Origin: Nonomuraea turcica
GTDB taxonomy: Bacteria; Actinomycetota; Actinomycetes; Streptosporangiales; Streptosporangiaceae
Assembly (NCBI RefSeq): GCF_030718205.1
Contig: NZ_JAUZQF010000038.1
Location: forward strand, 19,639-83,638
Reading direction: 5' to 3'
DNA: 64,000 nucleotides
The position numbers and the translations under genes are program-made. This document shows, one piece after another, positions 15,947-25,500 of the stretch (positions are counted from its first letter, which is position 1; every line of letters starts with the position of its first letter). The notes under the pieces are model-generated. The model saw only the letters and a list, made by a program, of their open reading frames with translations, did not search any database and was not told the origin of the DNA.

Positions 15947-17005
15947 TCACCTGTCCGACAACCGGCGGGCCTCATCGGCCCACGCGGCGAGGAACATCAT
16001 GGCGGTGCCGCGTTCCCGGAAGTGACGTGCCGCGTCGACGGACGCCTGGCCACCGTACGCCCGGGGCTGCCGGTCGACGCGCTGCAGCATCCATGGCACC
16101 AGCCAGTCGTACTTGACCGCCGAGGCGCAGACGGCGAGCCGGACCTGGCGCTCGTCTCCACGCCAGCCGGCCTCGCGCAGCCCGCGGAGGTAGCCGCCGA
16201 ACACGGCCGCGTCCAGGTCAGGCAGCCGCGCAGCCGGCAGGTAGAGGTCGAAGACGCTGTCGGGAACGTAATTGCCGATGTCCTCGCCCAGCGCGCCGTC
16301 GCCGGTGAACGCCCAGTCGAGGAGCACGCTCTGGCCGTCCGCGTCGATCGCGTTACTGGGCCACAAGTCGAGGTGGCACAGTGCGCGAGGCAGCGACTCC
16401 ATGACCGTCAGGAACCACTCCCGGTCGCGGTGCAGTCGCAGCAACTCGGCGCGCAGGCTGGGCGGGAAGTTCTCGCGGATCAGGGGATGCCGCCAAGCGT
16501 CGTCGTCCTCCAGCAGTTCGTACGGCACGCGCTTGGAGTCGATGTAGTCCCGCAGGAACGACCGGCTCGTCCAGGGCCGATCCACGGGCCCGGCGCTGCC
16601 CTGGGCCATGCCCACCTGGTAGCCGAGAAGGCCGTGTCGATCAATCTCCCATGACGTGGCCGGTTGTCCGGTCACGTCCTCGAGCCACAGCGCCAGGTCG
16701 CCGTCCTCCCGTTCGATCAGCTTCAGTAGCCGGGGGGCGCGCACGCCGGTGCCGGACCACAGCGCCGGAAGGTCGTCAGCGTAGACATCGGCTTCCCTGC
16801 GCCAATAGTTCCAGTGCAGCGGGTCTGACGAGGATTTCCACCCGTCGTGAGCGTTCTTCCGCCTGGTCAGCACCTTGAGGATGGCCGAGCGGTCCTGCGT
16901 TTGAACCCGCCATATCCCTGCGGTCACGCCGTTCATCGCATTGTGCGTCAACGATTCCACTGTGGCGTCAGAGGCGCCGAGCACCTGAGCGATCTCTTCT
17001 CTCAC
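15947..17005 (-). CDS. APH/choline kinase-family phosphotransferase
   Basis: 352 aa from ATG 17005. SAILKVLTRRK carries the strand-3 lysine near 41-51, the catalytic loop is ALCHLDLWPSN with Asp and Asn, and VLLDWAFTGDG provides the metal-binding Asp. The HLDLWPSN variant is common in actinobacterial APH paralogues. Its long helical C-terminus ends in RRLSDR. It probably phosphorylates a hydroxylated small molecule. The gene may share a transcript with the downstream sigma / CU044_5270 pair. Confidence 0.85.
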   Translation of the reverse strand: MREEIAQVLGASDATVESLTHNAMNGVTAGIWRVQTQDRSAILKVLTRRKNAHDGWKSSSDPLHWNYWRREADVYADDLPALWSGTGVRAPRLLKLIEREDGDLALWLEDVTGQPATSWEIDRHGLLGYQVGMAQGSAGPVDRPWTSRSFLRDYIDSKRVPYELLEDDDAWRHPLIRENFPPSLRAELLRLHRDREWFLTVMESLPRALCHLDLWPSNAIDADGQSVLLDWAFTGDGALGEDIGNYVPDSVFDLYLPAARLPDLDAAVFGGYLRGLREAGWRGDERQVRLAVCASAVKYDWLVPWMLQRVDRQPRAYGGQASVDAARHFRERGTAMMFLAAWADEARRLSDR

Positions 17006-17055
17006 GCCGCGACCCTAGCCCGCGGTGGCGCAACGGCGGCTGGAGGCCCAACAAC

Positions 17056-17095
17056 AAGATCGCCGACGCGGGGATGAAGCCCGGTCGGCGATCTT
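17056..17095 (-). terminator. 12-bp perfect stem terminator after the MFS gene
   Basis: AAGATCGCCGAC (17056-17067) pairs fully with GTCGGCGATCTT (17084-17095) around a 16-base loop. On the minus strand the stem is followed by GTTGTTGGG. It lies between the 3' end of the MFS pump gene and the start of the APH gene, so it should end MFS transcription. Confidence 0.7.
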
Positions 17096-17128
17096 GGATG
17101 CGGGTGGTTATGGGTTGCCGGATGGTGT

Positions 17129-18613
17129 TCAGTGGCCGGCGGCGACGAGGGGCTGATCGGTTTCCGCGGCAGTTTCCGCGGCAGGGGCGGGCTTGCGACC
17201 GCGCAGCAGGAGCAGGGCGAGGACGGCGGCGCCGAGCACGCCTGCGGCAGCGCCGACGAAGGTGGCCGACATCGCCGCGTTGTACGCCTCCCGGGCGGCC
17301 GCGGCCAGGGCCGGGTCGGTCACGGCGACGGCGACGGAGAGGCGCGCCGCCTCGAGTGCATCGGCGGGCATGGCCGCGGTGTAGCTGCTGGTGGCGATGC
17401 TGCCCAGGAGGGCCACGCCGAGGGCGGCGCCGGCCTGCTGAATGGTGTCGTTGAGTGCGGAGCCGACGCCGGCCTGCTCGGCGGGGATGGCTCCCATGAG
17501 CGCGGCGATCGCGGTGGGCATGGCCAGGCCGCCGCCGGCGCCGAGGACGAACTGGGCGATGGCCAGCATCACGAAGCTGTCGGACGAGACGGCCAGGACG
17601 CCGAACCCGGCCGCCATCACCACCATGCCGAGAACGGCGGTGGCGCGGTTGCCGAGCTTGGCGCCGAGTCCAGCGCCGATGCCGTTGAAGAGCAGGGAGG
17701 CGATGGCCATCGGGATGAACGCCAGCCCGGCCTCGGTGGGCGTGTAGCCGAGCACGAACTGCAGGTACTGGGTGAGCACCAGCAGCAGACCGCCGTTGCC
17801 GACCTGGACCAGGGTGAGGGAGAGGCTGCCGCCGGCGAAGTCACGGTCCCGGAAGAGCTTGAGCGGGACCATCGGGTGCGCCGTGCGCAGCTCCCAGATC
17901 AGGAACGCGGCCAGCGCGACGACCGCGATGATCAGCGGGGTCCAGGAGATGCCGTGGGCGAGTTCGTTGATCGTCCACACCAGCGCGGACATGCCGATCA
18001 TCGACAGGATCGCGCCCAGCGGGTCGGGCTTGGCCCAGGGGCCCTTGGACTCGGGCATCAGCACCAGGGCGGCGAGGATGGCCAGCGCCGCGATCGGCAC
18101 GTTGATCCAGAAGACCGACTCCCAGCCGAACGAGGCGATCAGCGCGCCACCCAGCACCGGGCCGCCGACCAGGCCGAGCATGGCGACCGCACCCCAGCCG
18201 GCCATCGCCTTGCGCCGCTCGCCCTCGTCGGTGAAGACGGTGATGAGGATCGACAGCGTGCTGGGCATCACCAGCGCGCCGCCGACGCCCATCGCCACCC
18301 GGGCCGCGATCAGCAGGCCGGCACTGGTGGCCATGGTCGCCGCCAGGGACGCGGCCCCGAACAGCAGCAAACCGATGATCATCACTCGGCGGCGGCCGTA
18401 CCGGTCGGACAGCGACCCGGCGGTCAGCAGCAGGCCGGCGAAGACCAGCATGTAGGACTCCAGGATCCACTGGATGTCCTGCGCGCTCGCGCCCAGGTCG
18501 GCCGCCAGCGGGGGCACCGCGACCGTCAGCGCCATGTTGTCGACGACCAGCACCAGCGTGCTGAGGCACAACACGATGAGGATCAGCCAGCGGCGAGGGT
18601 GTCTCGCGTCCAT
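17129..18613 (-). CDS. MFS drug:H+ antiporter, DHA2 (14-TM) family
   Basis: 494 aa from ATG 18613 with AAGGAG nine bases upstream; a longer frame is not supported by a ribosome site. About fourteen hydrophobic segments are present. Motif A is GSLSDRYGRRRVMI near residue 65-78 and motif C-like GLVGGPVLGGALI near 150. ALTVAVPPLAADLGAS in TM1 is typical of the EmrB/QacA subfamily. The protein would export drugs or toxic metabolites in exchange for protons. It ends at the stem-loop 17056-17095. Confidence 0.93.
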   Translation of the reverse strand: MDARHPRRWLILIVLCLSTLVLVVDNMALTVAVPPLAADLGASAQDIQWILESYMLVFAGLLLTAGSLSDRYGRRRVMIIGLLLFGAASLAATMATSAGLLIAARVAMGVGGALVMPSTLSILITVFTDEGERRKAMAGWGAVAMLGLVGGPVLGGALIASFGWESVFWINVPIAALAILAALVLMPESKGPWAKPDPLGAILSMIGMSALVWTINELAHGISWTPLIIAVVALAAFLIWELRTAHPMVPLKLFRDRDFAGGSLSLTLVQVGNGGLLLVLTQYLQFVLGYTPTEAGLAFIPMAIASLLFNGIGAGLGAKLGNRATAVLGMVVMAAGFGVLAVSSDSFVMLAIAQFVLGAGGGLAMPTAIAALMGAIPAEQAGVGSALNDTIQQAGAALGVALLGSIATSSYTAAMPADALEAARLSVAVAVTDPALAAAAREAYNAAMSATFVGAAAGVLGAAVLALLLLRGRKPAPAAETAAETDQPLVAAGH

Positions 18614-18782
18614 GGGGGCAACTCCTTGTGAACGTCGTTCTTGCGATGCGAACACTGTACTCGGAGATGAATGGCGTACGCAAGAGTGGATGGTGTTGGC
18701 CCGTCAGGATCTCGTGCACGTCGCCGCGGACATCCAAAACGGCGATGCAGGCGTCATTCAGAATGAAGCCGTGTGAAAGCAC

Positions 18783-18818
18783 GAAGACCCCGGCAACGGT
18801 GAAGTTGCCGGGGTCTTC
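18783..18818 (-). terminator. 15-bp perfect stem terminator after the EamA gene
   Basis: GAAGACCCCGGCAAC (18783-18797) pairs fully with GTTGCCGGGGTCTTC (18804-18818) around GGTGAA. On the minus strand it is followed by GTGCTTTCAC. It lies downstream of the EamA exporter gene and upstream of the MFS gene, in the 277-base gap 18614-18890, which has no other gene. Confidence 0.75.
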
Positions 18819-18890
18819 GAGATGACGGATGGGCCCGCAGGTCAGCCAGGGGCCGCAGCGGCGGCTCCGCCAAGCCGGCCAACTCCGTGA

Positions 18891-19850
18891 TCACCGGCGA
18901 TCTTGGCGGGGGCCGTCCGGGAGCGTTTTCGGGCCGGCCAGTTGCACCAGCACCGCGCCAGTGAGCAACATCACCGCCCCGGCCAGCTGCGCCAGGCCGA
19001 GCGCCTGGCCGAGCAGCAGCCAGGCCAGCACGGCGGCGACCAGCGGCTCCACCAACGCCAGTACGCTGGCCGGCGCAGAAGGCAGATCACGCAGCGCCCA
19101 CAGCCCGGCCAGGTAGGGCAGCACGGTGCCGACCACGGCCAGCACCAGCAGCACTAACCACACCGGGGCCTGCAGGCCGCCGAGTGCCGAGGGGGCGGTG
19201 AGCAGGCCGGCGGGCAGCGTCCACGGCGGGCTGACCGCGACCGCCACCACCGCACCGACCGCCAGCCCGGCCGCGGTCAGCCCGAACGAGTCGTGCCTGC
19301 TCGCGCCGTGCTCGCCGAGCAGGAAGTATCCGGCTGAGCAGATCGCCGCGGCCAGCCCGGCGGCGACGCCGAGCAGGTCGAGCCGGGCGTCCTGCCAGAT
19401 CTCCGCGACCAGGGCCAATCCGGCCACGGCCAGCCCGATGCCCAGCCACACCAGCCCGGGCAGCCGGGTGCGCCGGACCAACCGCACCCACAGTGCGACC
19501 AGCGCGGGCGCCAGGTTGACCAGCACCATCGCCACCCCGACCGGAACCCTGGCCACGGCCAGGAAGAAGAACAGCTGCACCCCGGCGACGCCGAGCAAGC
19601 CGTAGCTGAGGAGCAGCCACAGGTCGGCGCGGCGGAACCGCAGAGCTTGCGGCCGCAGCACCGCGACCACCGGCGCCAGCAGTACCGCGGCCAGCGAGAT
19701 CCGCACCGAGGTCACCGCGGCCGGGGACCAGCCCGCCGTCATCACCGCCTTGGCCAGGGGGCCGGAACTCGCGAACAGCACCCACGAGGTCAGGCTCAGC
19801 GCGGTCGCCCAGGCCCGGCCCGGCGCCCGCGCGGTCTCCAGTACGGCCAC
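18891..19850 (-). CDS. EamA/DMT-family metabolite exporter
   Basis: 319 aa from ATG 19850. Ten hydrophobic helices are arranged as two repeats of five, the hallmark of EamA (RhaT/YdcZ-type) transporters, with SSGPLAKAVMTAGWSPAAV after TM1 and WALRDLPSAPASVLALVEPL before TM9. The C-terminal tail is short and basic. Members export amino acids or other metabolites. The 63-base gap to the kinase gene behind it is short, so a shared transcript is possible. Confidence 0.9.
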   Translation of the reverse strand: MAVLETARAPGRAWATALSLTSWVLFASSGPLAKAVMTAGWSPAAVTSVRISLAAVLLAPVVAVLRPQALRFRRADLWLLLSYGLLGVAGVQLFFFLAVARVPVGVAMVLVNLAPALVALWVRLVRRTRLPGLVWLGIGLAVAGLALVAEIWQDARLDLLGVAAGLAAAICSAGYFLLGEHGASRHDSFGLTAAGLAVGAVVAVAVSPPWTLPAGLLTAPSALGGLQAPVWLVLLVLAVVGTVLPYLAGLWALRDLPSAPASVLALVEPLVAAVLAWLLLGQALGLAQLAGAVMLLTGAVLVQLAGPKTLPDGPRQDRR

Positions 19851-19913
19851 GCCTGCAGTGTTCCTGCGGGATCACCATCCTGACCAATGATTTTCCGGAG
19901 GCCGGACTCCACG

Positions 19914-21296
19914 TCACGACCGCTCGACCGTGAAGGTGCTGCAGCCTCCGCCCACGATGGTCCCCTTGATGGCAGAGGGGCGGTCCTCGGTGAGGGTCGC
20001 GCGGAGGTCGACCATGACGTACTTGCCCGGCCGGTCGATCCAGCGCTCGCCGTTCAGCTCCAAGGCCCGCTCGGTCAGCCGGCCCCTCATGGCGAAGGAA
20101 CCGGACGGTACGCCGGGATTGCTCGGGTCGGCCTCGAAGGCGAAAACGGCCTCGATCTCGCCCGGCGACGTCTCTTTGATGGTGAGCTCCAGCGCGGTCT
20201 TGCCTTGGTTGCACACGTAGCTGCCGGTCCACCGGCCGGCCACCGAGGCGCGCTCGGGTGCCGGAGTCGTGACGACGGCGCCGGGGGTGGCGACCGCGAC
20301 CGGGTCCTGTTGCGGCCACTTGACCAGGAACACCGCAGCGGCGACGATCGCCACCAGCAAGATCACGATTCCGGCGGTCAGCCCGATCACCAGGCCGGTC
20401 GAGCTCTTCGATGAGGTCGGCTGAGTGGGCGGAAAGGGCTGGACGGGTTGAAAGGGCTGAGTGGGCTGGGCGGGCTGTTGGGCGTAGGCGGGCTGTTCGG
20501 CGTAAGCGGGCGGCGGCGCGGAGGCCGGCCGGTCCTGCCCGGCTCCGTGCAGGGACGCCAGCACCTCCTGCGCGGTCGGCCGGTATTCAGGTCGCTTGGC
20601 CAGGCACCGGTCCAGGATGGGCTGGAGCGGCGGGGGCAGCCGCGACAGGTCCGCCGGGGTGTACAGCACCCGATGGGACACGGCCGGTACGCCGTCCTCA
20701 CCGAACGCGGGCACCCCGGTCCCGGCGTAGATCATCGTCACGGCCCAGGAGAACAGGTCGGACGCCTGCCCGGCCGGATGACCTGCCACCTGCTCCGGCG
20801 ACAGGTAGGCCGGCACGACCGCCGGCTCCGGCCACCGCACCATCCCGAAATCGATCACCTTCGGCCCCTCGGGGCCGAGCAGCACGCTGGCGGGCTTGAA
20901 GTCCAGGTGGGCGATGCCCGCCCGGTGAATCGCCGCCAGCGCGGCCATCGTGCTGGTCGCCACCCAGTGCAGCTGACCCGCGTCACGTGGGCCTTCCCGG
21001 CGGATCCACTCCGCCAGGGATACGCCATGCACGTATTCGCTGACCACGTAGAGCCGGTCACCGTACATCCCGGTCGTCAGCACCCGCGCACTGGTCGGCT
21101 CCGTGACCTGCTGCGCCGCGGCCACCGCGCGCTGCGTGTCGGCGTCACCCGCGGGCAGCAGCTTGATCGCCACATGACCGCTCGCCGAGTGGCCCAGGTA
21201 GACGACCGACTGGCTCCCTCGGCCCAGCACGCCGACGAGCGCGTACTCGCCAAGCTGCGCGGGATCCGCCTCCGTTAACGCTTGCACCCCGTCCAT
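19914..21296 (-). CDS. Membrane Ser/Thr protein kinase
   Basis: 460 aa from ATG 21296 (GGAA just upstream; an earlier ATG at 21311 has none). Residues 16-265 are a Hanks-type kinase: GRGSQSVVYLG is the glycine loop, HVAIKLLP the lysine strand, AHLDFKPASVLL the catalytic loop (HLD in place of HRD, Lys retained) and KVIDFGMVRW the DFG. A Pro/Gln-rich linker follows, then one membrane segment LVIGLTAGIVILLVAIVAAAV and a 120-residue outer domain. The Arg of HRD is replaced by Leu, so activation-loop control may differ. The outer domain is not recognisable and may be the sensor. Confidence 0.9.
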   Translation of the reverse strand: MDGVQALTEADPAQLGEYALVGVLGRGSQSVVYLGHSASGHVAIKLLPAGDADTQRAVAAAQQVTEPTSARVLTTGMYGDRLYVVSEYVHGVSLAEWIRREGPRDAGQLHWVATSTMAALAAIHRAGIAHLDFKPASVLLGPEGPKVIDFGMVRWPEPAVVPAYLSPEQVAGHPAGQASDLFSWAVTMIYAGTGVPAFGEDGVPAVSHRVLYTPADLSRLPPPLQPILDRCLAKRPEYRPTAQEVLASLHGAGQDRPASAPPPAYAEQPAYAQQPAQPTQPFQPVQPFPPTQPTSSKSSTGLVIGLTAGIVILLVAIVAAAVFLVKWPQQDPVAVATPGAVVTTPAPERASVAGRWTGSYVCNQGKTALELTIKETSPGEIEAVFAFEADPSNPGVPSGSFAMRGRLTERALELNGERWIDRPGKYVMVDLRATLTEDRPSAIKGTIVGGGCSTFTVERS

Positions 21297-21389
21297 ATGG
21301 ATTCCGACCATAACGACGTACGCCCCTCGCGTGAAGAGTGCGGCGGCAGGGCTCCCGCCGTACGGTCGGGCACACGCCCCGGGGGCGGT

Positions 21390-23900
21390 TCAGCGGAGGG
21401 TGGCGGTGAAGGTGCGGCCGTGGGCGTGGCGGGTTGTTGCCTGGATCAGGGTGCCGCCCGGCACGCGCCGTACCGTCACCCCCTCGTCGGCCTGGTCGAG
21501 GCGGAGGGACGCGCCGTGCAGGACGACCGTGACGCGGTCGCGTTTCATCGTGGGGTCGGACAGGGCGACGACCGTACGGCCGCCGGACGACTGGGTGATG
21601 ACCGAGGCGGGGCCGTCGATGAGCAGGCGGTCGGCGTGGCGGGGGCCGTCGGTGAAGACGTTGGCGGCGATGATGCCGAGGGTCTTGTGCGCGATGGCCT
21701 GGACGTGCCGGTTGTTGGCCAGGACCGTCAGCGGGCCGTTCGCGTAGCCGCGTAGGCGGGTGTCGGTGGCGTTCGGGACCAGGGCGTAGGCGAGGGCGGG
21801 TACGTCGCCGGTGGCGGCGTGGGTGATCGAGGCGGTGAAGACGTTCTTGGTCACGCTGGTGTCGGGGTTGGAGGTCCGGACGACTCTGCGGCTGCGGGTC
21901 ACCGTCTCCAGCCCGGCCGTGACGGGCTGGCGGGTGAGGAAGGCGTAGCCGATGGCGGTGCGGCGGGTGCCGTTCGCGTAGCGGAGCCAGCGCGGCGGCG
22001 TGGTGTCGCCTGCCTGCCAGGGCCCGCCGTCCCAGCCTGCGCCGGTGAGCTCGATCGTGTCCCCGGGGGCGGCGATGCGGCTGTCCACGGTGGTCACGGC
22101 CTCGCGGCCGCTCTGGCCCGAGATGCCCGCGGCCAGCACCACGATCTCGTCGTCGAGCATGAACCAGGACTTGGTGGCGCGGGCGTTCTGGTAGGCGACG
22201 AAGTCGTCGGGCAGGGTGCCCGCCTGCTTGGCGGTGTAGGCGGCGTCGTCCGACTGGACCATGCCGGCCGCGCCGTACGCCCCGAGCGTCGCGCCGCCGG
22301 AGAAGGCGTTCCCGGCGCGGGGGAAGTACACGTAGGTGTTCTGGGACTCCGAGGAGGAGGTGAAGTTGAGCGGGTGACCCGGGTTCTCGTACCAGAACCG
22401 GCCGTAGAGGTCGGGCACCGTCCGTCGTTCCTCCACGGGCGCGGTGATCCCGGCCAGCCGGTACGGCGAGACGGTCGTGTAGTAGTCGACGCCGAACACC
22501 TCGCGCTGGTCCTCCCCGGCGAGGTAGAGGTAGTAGGCGCCGTCGCCCTGGAACCAGGGCATGAGGTTCTCGCCGTTCATGTACTCGTACTTGCTGATGC
22601 GGTCCGAGCTCCGTGCCAGGGCAAAGGCGTAGCCGGGGCGCCGGTGGACGGTTCGGTCCATGGCGTTGTACGCCAGGCAGCGCTCGGGCGGGTTCAGGTC
22701 GGCGGGCTGGATCGCGGAGTCGGTGCGGATGGCCGCATAACGGGCGATGCTGACCGGGGAGACGAAGGCCGCCGGGTCGGCGGCCGGCAGGAACTTGACG
22801 TACTTCCTCAGGGCGAGGGCTGCCCCGTCCTCGACGTGGTCGGCCAGGTCGGCGATGGCCTCCACGATCACTCCGACGTCGGCGTAGCCGGTGGTGGTGC
22901 GGGAGACCGCCCGCCCCTTGACGATCTCCATCATCCAGCCCTCGAAGATGAGCGGGGCGAAGCCGTCGGTGATCCAGCGGTGCACGACGCCGGGCAGGTC
23001 GTCGGAGGCGCCACCGCCCGTCGCGCCCTCGAGCGTCTTGAGGGTCTGCACGACGCGGGTCAGCAGGGCGCGGCCGTAGGAGCCGGTGTAGGCGACCGAA
23101 TGGTGCTGGATGAAGGAGCCGTCGCGGTAGTAGCCGTCGGTGACGCCGTGCTGGAGGTTGTACGGGTCGATCGTGGCGAACACGGTGGCCTGGTCGGTGA
23201 TGGCCTTGCCGACGCGGGCGTCGTCGCCGGTGAGCGCGCCCTGGAGGATCCGGTTGCCGGTGATGTCGGCCAGGTTCGCCCCGGTGTGGAAGCGTGAGTC
23301 GAGGTTGACGTCGCCGTCCTTGCCGTTGCGCAGGTAGGCGTCCATCGAGGTGATGTACGTCGCCACCAGGTCGGGGCGTTCCTCCCGCACCCGTTCGGCC
23401 AGCAGGGCCAGCGTCCTGCTCACGTGGGCGGGGATGGCGATCTCCCAGTTGTGCCAGTTGCCGTAGTAGCCCTTCGACTGGTCGCCGAAGTAGCGCTCGT
23501 GCAACCACTGCAGGCCGTCGACGACCCGCCGCTGGGCAGTGGTGTCGTCGTTGAGCTCACCGCCCGGGCTGCGGGTCGCCAGCGCGATCTCGTACAGATA
23601 TTGGTACGCCAGTCGCAGGTTGACGTCGTCGGTGCCGAGCTTCAGGCCGGCGAACAGCTCGCCGTCGCCCGCCTGGTCCATGGCGGTCAGCCGCTGCCTG
23701 GCGGTCCTGGCGATCGCCGCGAGCTTGCCGGCGACCTCGGGGCGGGCATTGACGTCCGGGGTTCCCGCGAAGATCGCCACGGTGTTGGCGAGCAGCCGCA
23801 CGTGGTCGATCCCGGCCGCGGCGCGGGAGGGAGAGGCTACGGCGAGCAGGCCGGCGGCGGGGAGCAGGGAGAGAACCTGGCGACGAGACATGTGCGGCAC
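21390..23900 (-). CDS. Polysaccharide lyase family 8 (hyaluronate/xanthan/chondroitin lyase-like)
   Basis: 836 aa from GTG 23900 with GGAG six bases upstream; an ATG three codons later is possible. A twin-arginine-like signal MSRRQVLSLLPAAGLLAVAS leads to export. The alpha/alpha-toroid carries NWHNWEIAIPAHV and the catalytic loop SFIQHHSVAYTGSYG with His and Tyr; the second half, from about residue 400, is the beta-sandwich region with MNGENLMPWFQGDGAYYLY. PL8 enzymes cleave uronic-acid polymers by beta-elimination. The gene stands alone in front of a divergent MFS gene; no LacI-type repeat is evident upstream. Confidence 0.9.
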   Translation of the reverse strand: MPHMSRRQVLSLLPAAGLLAVASPSRAAAGIDHVRLLANTVAIFAGTPDVNARPEVAGKLAAIARTARQRLTAMDQAGDGELFAGLKLGTDDVNLRLAYQYLYEIALATRSPGGELNDDTTAQRRVVDGLQWLHERYFGDQSKGYYGNWHNWEIAIPAHVSRTLALLAERVREERPDLVATYITSMDAYLRNGKDGDVNLDSRFHTGANLADITGNRILQGALTGDDARVGKAITDQATVFATIDPYNLQHGVTDGYYRDGSFIQHHSVAYTGSYGRALLTRVVQTLKTLEGATGGGASDDLPGVVHRWITDGFAPLIFEGWMMEIVKGRAVSRTTTGYADVGVIVEAIADLADHVEDGAALALRKYVKFLPAADPAAFVSPVSIARYAAIRTDSAIQPADLNPPERCLAYNAMDRTVHRRPGYAFALARSSDRISKYEYMNGENLMPWFQGDGAYYLYLAGEDQREVFGVDYYTTVSPYRLAGITAPVEERRTVPDLYGRFWYENPGHPLNFTSSSESQNTYVYFPRAGNAFSGGATLGAYGAAGMVQSDDAAYTAKQAGTLPDDFVAYQNARATKSWFMLDDEIVVLAAGISGQSGREAVTTVDSRIAAPGDTIELTGAGWDGGPWQAGDTTPPRWLRYANGTRRTAIGYAFLTRQPVTAGLETVTRSRRVVRTSNPDTSVTKNVFTASITHAATGDVPALAYALVPNATDTRLRGYANGPLTVLANNRHVQAIAHKTLGIIAANVFTDGPRHADRLLIDGPASVITQSSGGRTVVALSDPTMKRDRVTVVLHGASLRLDQADEGVTVRRVPGGTLIQATTRHAHGRTFTATLR

Positions 23901-24131
23901 GACGGGCTCCAGGCCGTTGCGAGGGTGGGCCGGGCTTACCCTACATGATCTACTTTTGCCGGCCCAGGCTTTGCAGGGCGGCAGTGCGGTTGCCTGCCGG
24001 GGGCGCGGCGGCGAAAAACGAGCGGCGTCGGGCGGATCGGGAAAGATAACCTTCCCTGCGTGAGTTCTCCCGGATCAGCGCGCACCGATCATCCCAGGCC
24101 GGACCGCCCCGCACCGTGCGGGCCGTGAGCG

Positions 24132-25361
24132 ATGGAGACTGACACGCGGCCGGCGGCCCGCTCGTTGTGGCGGGACCGTGACTTCCTGATCTTCTGGTGC
24201 GCGCAGACGCTGTCGGTGGCGGGCGACTCGTTCGCGCTCATCGCGGTGCCCCTCCTCATCCTCAACGTCACCGGCTCCGTCGCCCAGATGGGTCTGCTCA
24301 CCGGCGTCTCCGGGGCGGCGTCGGTGGCGGCCGGGGTGTTCGCGGGGGTGCTCGCCGACCGATTCGACCGGCGTCGGCTACTCATCGCCTGCGACGTCAT
24401 CCGGCTCGTCCTGTACGTGACGATCCCGGTGGTCTGGCTATTCGGTCAGCACATCTGGCTTCTGTACACGGTGCTGCCGATGGCCGCGGCCGTGGGCATG
24501 GTCTTCCAGGTCACGTACGTGTCTGCGGTGCGCGGCCTGGCCGGCGAGCAACGGGTCACCGAGGCCAACGGCATGCTGTACGCCACCGCCGCCGCGGCGG
24601 GCATCCTCGGCCCCACCCTCGCCGGGGTGGTGAGCGGCCACCTCGGCCCGACCGCCGCGATCGCCATCAACGCGGCCAGCTTCGGGCTGTCCGCGTTCGG
24701 CGTCCTGCTGACCCGCTCCTCCCGGTACGCCGTCGAGCCCGCTCCCAAGGGACGGCCGTGGCGGGAGCTGCTGGCCGGCGCGGAGTTCCTGTTCCGGCAG
24801 CCGGTGCTGCGGACCATGACCATTTTGCTGACGTTCTTCATCTTCATGACGCTCGGGCTGACGGACATCGTGATCTACCGGCTCAAGCACGACCTCGGCC
24901 AGGCGGACTCCGTGGTGGGCATCGTGCTGGGCGTCGGGGCGGCCGGCACGATGGTCGGCTCGATGCTGGTGGCCCGGATGCGGCGGATCCTCGGCTTCGG
25001 GCCGCTGTGGATCGGGGCGGGGATCGTGTCGGGGCTGGCCATTCTCGGCCTCGGGCTCGCCGGCTCGGTGTGGGGTGTGGCCGCCATCATGGCCCTCTAC
25101 CTCGCGTGCGTCAGCTTGGCGGGGATCTGCTCCATGTCGCTGCGCCAGCAGGTGACACCCGCTCACCTGCTGGGCCGGGTGACGTCGGCCTTCTGGACGA
25201 TCCACTTCTCACTCGGGCCGGTGGGCGCGGCCGCACTCGGCTGGGCCGCCGCGCGCTACGGCGCGACCGCGGTCTTCGTCTTCGCCGGAGCGTCCTGCCT
25301 GGTGCTGGCTCTGATCGCGCTGGCCACGCCCGTACGGCAGCGCTACCCCGAGCGCGCGTGA
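24132..25361 (+). CDS. MFS exporter of the enterobactin/macrolide-efflux type
   Basis: 409 aa from ATG 24132. Twelve hydrophobic segments are visible. After TM2 comes LADRFDRRRLLIACD, the motif A of this group. The cytoplasmic middle loop follows AFGVLLTRSS. Members pump siderophores, macrolides or lipophilic drugs. It is divergent from the PL8 gene across a 231-base gap and convergent with the P450 gene, sharing the hairpin 25458-25488. No regulator is adjacent. Confidence 0.9.
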   Translation: METDTRPAARSLWRDRDFLIFWCAQTLSVAGDSFALIAVPLLILNVTGSVAQMGLLTGVSGAASVAAGVFAGVLADRFDRRRLLIACDVIRLVLYVTIPVVWLFGQHIWLLYTVLPMAAAVGMVFQVTYVSAVRGLAGEQRVTEANGMLYATAAAAGILGPTLAGVVSGHLGPTAAIAINAASFGLSAFGVLLTRSSRYAVEPAPKGRPWRELLAGAEFLFRQPVLRTMTILLTFFIFMTLGLTDIVIYRLKHDLGQADSVVGIVLGVGAAGTMVGSMLVARMRRILGFGPLWIGAGIVSGLAILGLGLAGSVWGVAAIMALYLACVSLAGICSMSLRQQVTPAHLLGRVTSAFWTIHFSLGPVGAAALGWAAARYGATAVFVFAGASCLVLALIALATPVRQRYPERA

Positions 25362-25457
25362 CCTTCCGGTCAGGTTCCGGCTCTCACAACCTTGAGCGCG
25401 CCTGCTTGTTGAGCAGGTGGACGGCTGCTCTAGGAGAAGGAGCCCAGGATGTCCGAT

Positions 25458-25488
25458 CTTGCCCGGCAACGGAGGCCTGCCGGGCAAG
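25458..25488. terminator. Bidirectional 11-bp stem between MFS and P450 genes
   Basis: CTTGCCCGGCA (25458-25468) pairs fully with TGCCGGGCAAG (25478-25488) around ACGGAGGCC. It lies between the convergent MFS and P450 genes, 12 bases before the P450 stop, and can serve both. Confidence 0.7.
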
Positions 25489-25500
25489 ACGAACGGCACG

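Noticed and set aside
17132..18631. A 499-codon plus-strand frame opposite the MFS gene
   Set aside because: The MFS frame has fourteen membrane segments and motif A; the opposite frame is Gly/Gln/Asp/His-rich with no known domain.
21145..23508. A minus-strand frame of 787 codons inside the PL8 gene
   Set aside because: It overlaps the PL8 frame in a different phase and has Arg/Pro/His-rich low-complexity translation without any motif. The PL8 frame has family motifs throughout.
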